Assembly: GCA_022360715.1 (NCBI GenBank)
Contig: JAKSCG010000053.1
Location: 1-57,959 of the forward strand
Length of the DNA stretch: 57,959 nt
From: Halanaerobiales bacterium
GTDB lineage: Bacteria; Bacillota; Halanaerobiia; Halanaerobiales; DTU029
Direction: 5' to 3'
This document shows positions 19,710-26,783 of this stretch, piece after piece. The translations under genes were made by a program, and so were the position numbers. Position 1 is the stretch's first letter; every line of letters begins with the position of its first letter. The notes below the pieces were generated by a model. The model was not told where the DNA came from. It saw only the letters and a list, made by a program, of their open reading frames with translations, and made no database searches.

Positions 19710-20983
19710 ACCCTTTCCTCCCATCCGTCCTCCAGCCTGATTACCTCTTGCTCGATTACCTCTGCTTTGACCTGAAATAGCTCTATCTCGTCAGGCAAGC
19801 CATTACCAAAGGAGATTATTTTGCAGATCCCTCTTTTGGCTACCTGGTTCAGGAAAGCCGGGTCAATCCTTTCCCGCTCTTCGATGAGCACTACCTTTCC
19901 CTGGCGGTGCAGCTCTCTGAGCACTTTCAAAGCAACTCTACTACTATTCCGGGAAAAAACGATTAAACCATCAATGCCCGGTCGGGTAAATCGAAAGTCC
20001 TGTTTTTGCAGGGCCAGTCTGACCCGCTCCAGACCTATCGCAAAACCAATTGCCGGGAGGTCCCGCCCGCCAAATTGCCGGATTAGATGATCATATCGTC
20101 CTCCCCCACAGATCGTATAACCGAGTTTAGCTGTAAAGCCCTCAAAGACAACTCCGGTATAGTATTCAAAATCACGCAATAAACTCAAGTCAAAAGCGAT
20201 ATAGCGGGCCAGTCCATAGTCTGCCAGATAGTAATATAACCGGTTCAGTCGATCAATTACTCGCTCGGACTGGCTGTCCGCCGATAATGCGCCGGCCTGT
20301 TCTAAAATAGCCTGTCCCCCTCTCAATCGGGGTAAAGCAAGTAATAAATCCTGTTCCTGCTCACTTAGGCCAAGTTTGTCAATATAATTGCCCAGACCGA
20401 CCAGATCACGGCGGCTTAAATAAGTCTTAATTGCCGTCTTTTCCCTTTCACCTAGCCTGACCTTGTTCATCAACCCTTCCAGATAACCGACATGACCGAT
20501 ATCAATGGTAAAATCTCTGATTCCCGTTGTTAGCAGGGCTTCGATCGCCAGGATAATCGCCTCAGCGTCAGCCAGCTCAGACTTTTCTCCGATCAATTCC
20601 ACCCCGATTTGAAAGACCTCCCGGTCCTTTCCGGTCTGTGGTTGTTCATATCTAAAGACAGAAGCCTGATAGCACAGGCGCTGGGGAAAAGATAATTGAT
20701 CAAGCCGCCCGGCCATGGTTCGGGCAATCGGGGCGGTCATTTCCGGACGAAGAGCCAGGATATCCCCCCGGTAGTCAATCAATTTATAGATATCCCGTTT
20801 TAGCCGCTTCCCCATCCCGAGTATTAGTGAATCGTAATACTCCAGGGTAGGGGTAATAATCGGTTGATATCCCCAACATCGGAAGACCCGGTTAATTCTG
20901 GCACTAAGTTCGTTTAATTGCCAGGCTATTTCCGGCAAATAACTCTTCATCCCGCGGGGAGATTTTAAACCGTAATCGCTCAT
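19697..20983 (-). CDS. hisZ: ATP phosphoribosyltransferase regulatory subunit
   Basis: HisZ, a histidyl-tRNA synthetase-like protein without aminoacylation activity that activates and confers histidine feedback on short HisG. 428 residues with class II synthetase motifs (DYRGDILALRPEMTAPIAR, RYEQPQTGKDREVFQIGVE, ICGGGRYDHLIRQFGG). The ATG at 20983 has AAAGGA 9 bases upstream; the ATG at 20992 abuts the SD. First gene of the operon, with a sigma-A promoter about 45 bases upstream. Confidence 0.94.
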   Translation of the reverse strand: MSDYGLKSPRGMKSYLPEIAWQLNELSARINRVFRCWGYQPIITPTLEYYDSLILGMGKRLKRDIYKLIDYRGDILALRPEMTAPIARTMAGRLDQLSFPQRLCYQASVFRYEQPQTGKDREVFQIGVELIGEKSELADAEAIILAIEALLTTGIRDFTIDIGHVGYLEGLMNKVRLGEREKTAIKTYLSRRDLVGLGNYIDKLGLSEQEQDLLLALPRLRGGQAILEQAGALSADSQSERVIDRLNRLYYYLADYGLARYIAFDLSLLRDFEYYTGVVFEGFTAKLGYTICGGGRYDHLIRQFGGRDLPAIGFAIGLERVRLALQKQDFRFTRPGIDGLIVFSRNSSRVALKVLRELHRQGKVVLIEERERIDPAFLNQVAKRGICKIISFGNGLPDEIELFQVKAEVIEQEVIRLEDGWEERVWAH

Positions 20984-21010
20984 TTCAATCATTCCTTTAT
21001 TTATTTACTA

Positions 21011-21026
21011 CTTTAACATATTAAAG
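21011..21026. promoter_or_regulatory. palindrome over the his operon transcription start
   Basis: CTTTAACATATTAAAG: 6-bp perfect arms around CATA, immediately downstream of the -10 box and spanning the predicted start site, a position where a repressor would act. No T-box or terminator-antiterminator was seen in the short leader. Confidence 0.4.
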
Positions 21027-21055
21027 AATATAACACATCTTACCTGCTCTGTCAA
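21027..21055 (-). promoter_or_regulatory. sigma-A promoter of the his operon
   Basis: Minus strand TTGACA (21055-21050), 17-base spacer, TATATT (21032-21027), upstream of hisZ. Confidence 0.8.
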
Positions 21056-21060
21056 GCCCA

Positions 21061-21088
21061 AAAATAAAAACCCGGTTAGCACCCCGGG
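21061..21088 (-). terminator. terminator of the S41 peptidase gene
   Basis: CCCGG/CCGGG stem (21071-21075, 21084-21088) followed on the minus strand by TTTTTATTTT. It lies just upstream of the his promoter and insulates it from the S41 gene. Confidence 0.65.
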
Positions 21089-21159
21089 AATAATATACTT
21101 GGTTTTATTTTAATGACAGCACCCATCAAAGCAATTATGTGAAAAAAATTCGAGAAGGA

Positions 21160-22506
21160 TTACTGATTATTGATTATGTTAAGCACTTCTTCCAATGGAT
21201 CGACAGATAATGAGTCCGTAACCTTATTATCTTTTCCCAGTTTAAAATAAATCATTTTAAGTGCTTTCTCTAGTGGGTTGTTACTCACTATATTCGGCCT
21301 GAGATGAAATTCCTCATACATACTGCCATCAGCCTTTAAACCGGCCCTGGCCGAAAACCTTACCAATAATCCACTATTGGGCAGTGCCATAATAAGGGGA
21401 GTAGAACCACTACCACCGTCAGTGGTCGACTCTCCGACTAAAGTAGCCCAATTAGTCGTTTTGGCAAAGATACAAAAATTATCGGCAGCAGAATAGACCC
21501 TGTCGTCAATCAGCAAATAAATTTGCCCTTCAAAAGGGAAAGGCCCCGGTCCAATTATGTACTCCGCTTTGTTAAAATATTTAAATTCTTTTTTTAACTC
21601 CGGTGGATAATTTTCTTTTGGTGGTAAGTAGTCAATTGGATGCCAGCTGGTTTTTTGAGCTTTAATAAATGGACTTGAAAGCTCTCCGCCCTTTTCGGTT
21701 TCGATTAACTGCCTCGAATAATTCCCCCCTTTATAGACAGAATAGCTAATTAATTCCCGCTCTTGATTATTTATTGGCCCGACTATGTTGTTCAACCAAT
21801 AAGTATCTGAGCCTCCTCCATTTCCCCTGATATCTATGATCAGGTAGGGATAATGGCCAATTTTTTTCCAGAAATCTATTAATTGTCCCCGGTCTTTTTT
21901 TTGATATCCTAGACTAAATGAACGTATTTTAACATAAGCAATTTTATTTTCTTCGATAATCTTCGTCCTTATATTTCCTTGCTTTCTATTTTTGCCAGAT
22001 TGAGCACTACCATTAAGGTTATCACTTTTGATTGTCTGATCATCAGTCGCTAACCTGGAGTAAATTTCTTCAGACTTTTCATTTTTAAGTAAATCGATTA
22101 TCCCCGGTTGTAACAGCTGATCATAATCATGCTCTTTTATTGCGATATCAAATACATGTTTAACATAGTTATAAAATGAAGGGGACAAAACATGGGTATG
22201 CTTATCATTGATCCTGTCGATTATTCCCTTAAATACTTGATAAAACTCAATATCATTTTTAGTCCTTTTGATTATCTCTTCAAATTCCTCTTTATCGGCC
22301 AGCCAGTCATAATCCCTTTCCCGCTGCAATACACCAAAATAGGGGTAATTCTCTGCTAAACCCTGATACAAATAATTAAAGTCAGCTAATTTTTGCTCGA
22401 GCGACAATGAGTCATAAAGGGCTTGCTCTTCTGCTTGAACTACGGACAAACCATAACTTATCAACAAAAGCAATAGCAAACATTTTAAAAAAAATAGTTT
22501 TTTCAC
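21160..22506 (-). CDS. secreted S41-family serine peptidase
   Basis: 448 residues starting at GTG 22506 with GGGGG 7 bases upstream. An N-terminal signal sequence (KKLFFLKCLLLLLLISYGL ... VQA) is followed by a helical region (about 30-180) and an S41 (C-terminal processing/tricorn-like) core: VKIRSFS, LIIDIRGNGGGSDTYW, the nucleophile Ser in VYSAADNF and VGESTTDGGSGSTP. No PDZ domain is evident, so it belongs with the periplasmic or extracytoplasmic peptidases of the tricorn-like subgroup. It is a single-gene unit with a terminator at 21061-21088 and a 19-bp palindrome upstream. Substrate unknown. Confidence 0.85.
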   Translation of the reverse strand: MKKLFFLKCLLLLLLISYGLSVVQAEEQALYDSLSLEQKLADFNYLYQGLAENYPYFGVLQRERDYDWLADKEEFEEIIKRTKNDIEFYQVFKGIIDRINDKHTHVLSPSFYNYVKHVFDIAIKEHDYDQLLQPGIIDLLKNEKSEEIYSRLATDDQTIKSDNLNGSAQSGKNRKQGNIRTKIIEENKIAYVKIRSFSLGYQKKDRGQLIDFWKKIGHYPYLIIDIRGNGGGSDTYWLNNIVGPINNQERELISYSVYKGGNYSRQLIETEKGGELSSPFIKAQKTSWHPIDYLPPKENYPPELKKEFKYFNKAEYIIGPGPFPFEGQIYLLIDDRVYSAADNFCIFAKTTNWATLVGESTTDGGSGSTPLIMALPNSGLLVRFSARAGLKADGSMYEEFHLRPNIVSNNPLEKALKMIYFKLGKDNKVTDSLSVDPLEEVLNIINNQ

Positions 22507-22544
22507 GATTATACCCCCAATATAATTTATAGTAAATAAATACA

Positions 22545-22563
22545 AAAGTTTGTATCAAACTTT
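22545..22563. promoter_or_regulatory. 19-bp palindrome upstream of the S41 peptidase gene
   Basis: AAAGTTTG-TAT-CAAACTTT, perfect 8-bp arms with a 3-base centre, about 39 bases before the GTG start. Likely an operator; a strong -35/-10 pair is not obvious around it. Confidence 0.4.
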
Positions 22564-23057
22564 AATATTTAAGTTTTTTATTAATATATCCTGAAAATTT
22601 ATCAATAGATTATCAGAAATTCAATGATTACTGTGAAAATAACACGCCCTTTCTATCTAAACTTAAAAGCAATGTGGCAAAAGAAGTCATTGATACTAAA
22701 AAAGTAACCGATAGTATTGTTTACTTCTTTCTATTACTCATACCTAATTATCATCTCACGATCTAATCTTCCATAATGCCATTGGATGTGTTTTGATGCG
22801 ACAAATAATATCATGTTATTCTCTATTTATAAAGATATTTTTGAAAATTTTAAAGTAATAACAGCAAATAAAGCTTGTAGTTTTCCCGTTCTCATAGTCT
22901 TTATCAATAATAGCAATTTGACGTCTCTTTAGTTTTTTGTATATTTTAGTCCTCATTATATTTATTCAATATCTTTAAATAAATCCCTTTTTATTCCTAT
23001 GTTTTTTTAAAAATGTTGTAATTTTTTATTTCCTCCATTTTGTACGATAAAGCAACT
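22564..23057. other. AT-rich gap without a supported gene
   Basis: About 490 bases with no convincing gene. Very AT-rich with many stops in all frames. A 46-codon minus-strand ORF at 22816-22956 (containing KRRQIAIIDKDYENGKT) and an SD-like GGAGG near 23033 may be remnants of a decayed gene or small mobile element, but no family could be recognised and no terminal repeats were seen. Confidence 0.5.
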
Positions 23058-24209
23058 TTAAATTTGCGGTAAGTCTTTATAACCACTGGATGTAGCCACC
23101 ATTACAACACAATCATTCTCCGAAAATAAGCCCTGCTTTAGTAGTTTTTTGAGTGCACCGATTAAAAGAGCTGAAGAAGATTCCAGATATAAGCCGCAAC
23201 TGGAAATCTCGTTAATATTTGCCTCCGCCTCTTCCGGTAGGATATTTACGGCACATCCTTTTGAATCTTTTACCGCCTGAATTGATTGATATGTTACGGT
23301 AGTTCCGCCAACTGACGGGGTCAGCCGATAATCTCCGGCAAAATCGAGTCGATAGTCAGCCCCGGCTAGTACTTTGTTTATTCGTTCGAACGGCTCAACC
23401 GCCACTAAGCGTGGAAATTTATTGAATTTTTTCATCTCCTGTAATTCCTTAAAACCTTGATAAATTCCCCATAACAGATCACCCCGGGCCGTAGGGATTA
23501 AAACCCAGTCGGGCAGCTGGCCCTGTAAATCCTGATAGAGCTCATAGGCAATAGTTTTATACCCCTGAATCCCAAAGGGGTTACTCCCAACCGGCGGGGT
23601 AATAAAATTGGTAGCTGGATACCAGCCTTCCTTTTGCACCCTCTCTTGCAAAAAGGTCCATCGCTCTTCCGAACTAGCTGTATAAATTATCTCTGCCCCC
23701 ATTTTTTCGATGGCTCTTTTCCAGATAGGGTTGATATTTGGCTGGGTAATGATTTTACACTTTAGTCCGGTTAATGCTGCATAAGCTGCCAGCGATACCC
23801 CGGCATTTCCGCTTGATGCGGCTGACACAATTTTTCGCTTGAGCGCAATCGCACGGGCAATGACCAGCGGGCTCATTCGATCTTTGTGAGATGCAGTCGG
23901 ATTTTGAAACTCATTTTTTACGTATAGTAAATTCAGCCGATACTTTTCCGCTAATCTCTTTACTTTCACCAGTGGTGTACTTCCTTCGCCGAGAGAGGGA
24001 AAATCCGGATAAGGTAAAAATTCACCATAGCGAAACATCCTTTCTTGATTATTTTTTATCCGGCCGGTTCCCTGGTAATAGGGAGCTAAACTCACCGGCA
24101 AAGACTTTTGTTGGCAGGATAAACACCCGGTCAAATAGTCAGCGACCCTAAATCTTTCCCCACAATGTAAACAATAAAATCCCTTTAATCTAGCGTTTAT
24201 TTTATTCAT
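23058..24209 (-). CDS. threonine-synthase-like fold type II PLP enzyme
   Basis: 383 residues. An N-terminal zinc ribbon (CLHCGERFRVADYLTGCLSC, about residues 14-33) precedes a tryptophan-synthase-beta-like PLP core: GEGSTPLVKV, the Schiff-base Lys in NPTASHKDRM, SSGNAGVSLAAYAAL, the glycine-rich PSVGGTTVTYQ and a C-terminal SSGYKDLPQI. This matches the threonine synthase family, but homologues also make cysteate, diaminopropionate or act as deaminases. No thrB or hom is nearby. The start at 24209 gives better SD spacing (GGTGG, 5 bases) than an ATG at 24218. Divergent from a LysR regulator, which suggests it is that regulator's target and has a specialised rather than housekeeping role. Confidence 0.8.
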   Translation of the reverse strand: MNKINARLKGFYCLHCGERFRVADYLTGCLSCQQKSLPVSLAPYYQGTGRIKNNQERMFRYGEFLPYPDFPSLGEGSTPLVKVKRLAEKYRLNLLYVKNEFQNPTASHKDRMSPLVIARAIALKRKIVSAASSGNAGVSLAAYAALTGLKCKIITQPNINPIWKRAIEKMGAEIIYTASSEERWTFLQERVQKEGWYPATNFITPPVGSNPFGIQGYKTIAYELYQDLQGQLPDWVLIPTARGDLLWGIYQGFKELQEMKKFNKFPRLVAVEPFERINKVLAGADYRLDFAGDYRLTPSVGGTTVTYQSIQAVKDSKGCAVNILPEEAEANINEISSCGLYLESSSALLIGALKKLLKQGLFSENDCVVMVATSSGYKDLPQI

Positions 24210-24250
24210 GACATCCACCCTCTTTTTTTACTTTACTAATATTTTATAAA

Positions 24251-24277
24251 AGGATTTGTTATTTGTATAACGAATAT
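24251..24277 (+). promoter_or_regulatory. sigma-H-type promoter of the lysR gene
   Basis: AAAGGATTT (AGGATTT at 24251-24257), 14 bases, GAATAT (24272-24277), about 58 bases before the chosen TTG start. Same geometry as the elements at 779, 1647, 32714, 36886 and 42180. Confidence 0.6.
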
Positions 24278-24334
24278 TTTAATAAGTATTTATCTATTTT
24301 TTCGATAGTAAATTATAAAAGGGGGCGATTATCC

Positions 24335-25201
24335 TTGGATTACGATACTTATAAAACCTTTATCGTTCTATCTGAAACCTTGAATTTTTCAAGAACTGCT
24401 GAAAAACTTAATATAGTTCAATCGACCGTCTCTAATCGCATCCAGGAACTGGAGAAATACTTGGGGAAAACATTGTTTATTCGTTCTAACCGAAAAGTAG
24501 AACTGACCAATGCCGGGAAGACTTTTCTTCCTTACGTTCAGCGGTTAATAGTTATTGAACGGGAAGGATTAAAAAAGCTAAACATTTTTTCCAACTATCA
24601 GGATTATCTCAATATTGGTGTAATAGATTCTATTTATCGGGGTTCTCTTGCTCATCTAGTCCCAACCTACCTGGTGAAATTCCCTGCTATCTCCTTAAAA
24701 GTCATGATTAATCACTCTGATCAAATTTTACAGTTATTAACTGATGGGGTTTTAGATGTTGGTTATGTCCAGATTAAAAACAAATCACCAAAATTAGAAT
24801 CTTACTTACTTGGCCAACAAGAAATTATCCTTGTTACCCATCCGGAACACCAAAAATACCCTGAAGGAATCTCGGGCAAAGATTTATATCAGCTACGGCT
24901 TTTGTTTGCTGACTTAGGCGATGGATTTAATGAGTGGATTTTTAACATTTTTCCCAGGAACTATACCTTTTCTTTTCATATTGACCAGATCTCATTGATA
25001 ATTGAGTGTCTCCAAGCCAAATTAGGTTTTGCCTTTGTTGTAAGGTCGGCAGTCCAAAGGGAATTATTGAAAAGAGAATTGGTCGAAGTAAAGCTAGTCG
25101 ATATCCATCCCCCAACCATAGCAAGCTATATGGTTATTAATAAAAAAAGAAAAAAAGCCCCAGGAGTTCAACGTTGGCTTGAGTTGATTGGAGCCCCATA
25201 A
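24335..25201 (+). CDS. LysR-family transcriptional regulator
   Basis: 288 residues beginning at TTG 24335, 9 bases after GGGGG; the family then starts correctly at LDYDTYKTFIVLSETLNFSR. N-terminal winged helix (TAEKLNIVQSTVSNRIQELE, LFIRSNRKVELTNAG), then a periplasmic-binding-like effector domain (LNIGVIDSIYRG ... DVGYVQI ... GFAFVVRSAV). Divergently placed against the threonine-synthase-like gene with about 125 bases between them, the classic LysR/target arrangement. Effector unknown, plausibly an amino acid or its precursor. Confidence 0.9.
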   Translation: MDYDTYKTFIVLSETLNFSRTAEKLNIVQSTVSNRIQELEKYLGKTLFIRSNRKVELTNAGKTFLPYVQRLIVIEREGLKKLNIFSNYQDYLNIGVIDSIYRGSLAHLVPTYLVKFPAISLKVMINHSDQILQLLTDGVLDVGYVQIKNKSPKLESYLLGQQEIILVTHPEHQKYPEGISGKDLYQLRLLFADLGDGFNEWIFNIFPRNYTFSFHIDQISLIIECLQAKLGFAFVVRSAVQRELLKRELVEVKLVDIHPPTIASYMVINKKRKKAPGVQRWLELIGAP

Positions 25202-25248
25202 AAATATTCGGTTTATAAAAAGACTAAAACAACAGGCAGGGACAGTTG

Positions 25249-25635
25249 CTAAATTAATTTTTTATAGAGGTAGTTATACAAAAACATCCCTAACGGCCAC
25301 AATGTAATACCGGCCACAGGGTAAAATGCCCAGGTTAAACTACCTTCCAGGTAGAAGTTATATCCGAGCAAAACACCGGACAACAAAAGCCAAACAACTA
25401 TGCTTAATTTTACCGGAGCCCGGCCGCTATTCTCGGCACTATCATCAACATGACTAGCTGCTTGTTTAAAAGTTATAAAGACTGCTACCGGCCAAGTAAG
25501 CAGGGCAATAACAATAAACAGATAAGTAGTAATATCTATCCCCTTTTGCAACCAGATCACGGTCAATAGTATATCGATCAGGACTACCATTATTATTGAA
25601 AAAACTAATTGAATTTTAAAACTATTGTTACTCAC
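25249..25635 (-). CDS. small four-helix membrane protein
   Basis: 128 residues starting at GTG 25635 with GGGGGG 7 bases upstream. Four transmembrane helices: IQLVFSIIMVVLIDILLTVI, TYLFIVIALLTWPVAVFITF, LSIVVWLLLSGVLLGYNFYL and AFYPVAGITLWPLGMFLYNY, with an acidic loop (HVDDSAENSG) between helices 2 and 3. The two halves look like an internal duplication, each ending in a WP turn. No family recognised. It stands alone between the convergent lysR gene and the sugar operon. Confidence 0.7.
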   Translation of the reverse strand: MSNNSFKIQLVFSIIMVVLIDILLTVIWLQKGIDITTYLFIVIALLTWPVAVFITFKQAASHVDDSAENSGRAPVKLSIVVWLLLSGVLLGYNFYLEGSLTWAFYPVAGITLWPLGMFLYNYLYKKLI

Positions 25636-25703
25636 TACTCTTCCCCCCTTTTTTTCAATTTCCATGATTTTATTATATCAATAATCAGAAAGCGGTTCAA
25701 TAA

Positions 25704-25736
25704 CTTTAAAAAATCCCGGCTTTTTAAGCCGGGATT
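25704..25736 (-). terminator. terminator of the sugar operon
   Basis: Perfect 11-bp stem AATCCCGGCTT / AAGCCGGGATT with a 3-base loop (25712-25736), followed on the minus strand by TTTT. It lies 7 bases past the GH43 stop; a T-run on the other side could also make it work on the plus strand. Confidence 0.85.
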
Positions 25737-25742
25737 AGCTTT

Positions 25743-26783
25743 TTATTTGCTGCCGGATGGCAGAAGTTGTGGACTACGGGTCGGTCCTTTGATCTTGAGG
25801 ATACCATCCTCAAAATATAATCTATCGATATTTACTGTTCTATCCCCACTGGGCAAATCAGGATAGCTGTGGGTATGATATACAATAAAAAATTCACTAT
25901 AATCAGGTGAAAGGGTAACACTATTATGTCCAGGTCCGGAAACTCCTTGCCAGAGATCTTGTTTTAAAATTGGATTTCCTTCATATTTAGTCCAAGGACC
26001 AAGGGGATGAGTTGCCGTGGCATAGCCAATCGAATATTCAGCGGAAGCATAAAAATTGGCCGAATACATTAAATAATATAAACCTTGATATTTTAAGACA
26101 AATGCCCCCTCATTCCATTGCCATTGCTCGGAAATTCCTTCCCAGGATTGGCTGGGTTCAACTGCCAGAACCGCCTCTCCCTTTAATCCGGTCAAATCCT
26201 CGCTCATTTCCTGGACAAAAATCTGACTGATATGTTTGCCGTCAATTATATTTTCCGAACAATCCTTACTATAATATAAATAAGGGGTGCCATCATCATC
26301 AATAAAAATATGGCCATCAATAAACGACAATCCCCGCTCAAAAAGGGGGGCTTGCTGATTAATAAAAGGTCCCAACGGATCGTCACTTACAGCCAGGGCA
26401 ATCTTTAGATGACCGTCTAAATCACGGGCACTATACGTCATATAAAACTTCCCATCGTAATTGATAACTTCCGGGGCCCAAAAGTCTCCTATCCCCCATT
26501 TATTACCTTCCCCGGCTGAATCAAAGGCCATTCCGGCTAACTCCCAATCAACTAAATTATCTGCTACCCATACTTTAAACCCTAAAGTAGGCATAGATGT
26601 AGCATACAAGTAATATTTATTTCGATATTTCAAGACAAAAGGGTCGCCAATATTAGTAATATTTCCTACCGGATTAGTGTAAGTATTTGCCAAGACAATT
26701 TCCTCCCTTGCAAGAAGCAATATACTGATAAAAATTAATACTAATATTTTTACTAATTTTTGACTTACTCCCGGCATCACCAT
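25743..26783 (-). CDS. secreted GH43 glycoside hydrolase
   Basis: 346 residues, a five-bladed beta-propeller GH43 enzyme (arabinanase, arabinofuranosidase or xylosidase activities in the family). A signal peptide (ILVLIFISILLLA ... LAN) directs it outward. The three catalytic carboxylates are visible: base Asp47 (NIGDPFV), pKa-modulating Asp156 (FIDGHIF) and acid Glu225 (NEGAF). The ATG follows the GH2 stop with no gap (TAAATG), and GGAGG lies 7 bases upstream. Last gene of the sugar operon; it probably trims arabinose- or xylose-containing oligosaccharides outside or in the periplasm before uptake. Confidence 0.92.
   Translation of the reverse strand: MVMPGVSQKLVKILVLIFISILLLAREEIVLANTYTNPVGNITNIGDPFVLKYRNKYYLYATSMPTLGFKVWVADNLVDWELAGMAFDSAGEGNKWGIGDFWAPEVINYDGKFYMTYSARDLDGHLKIALAVSDDPLGPFINQQAPLFERGLSFIDGHIFIDDDGTPYLYYSKDCSENIIDGKHISQIFVQEMSEDLTGLKGEAVLAVEPSQSWEGISEQWQWNEGAFVLKYQGLYYLMYSANFYASAEYSIGYATATHPLGPWTKYEGNPILKQDLWQGVSGPGHNSVTLSPDYSEFFIVYHTHSYPDLPSGDRTVNIDRLYFEDGILKIKGPTRSPQLLPSGSK

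Noticed and set aside
22816-22956. 46-codon minus-strand ORF containing KRRQIAIIDKDYENGKT in the AT-rich gap
   Set aside because: No SD, no recognisable family, surrounded by stops; reported only as part of the gap description.
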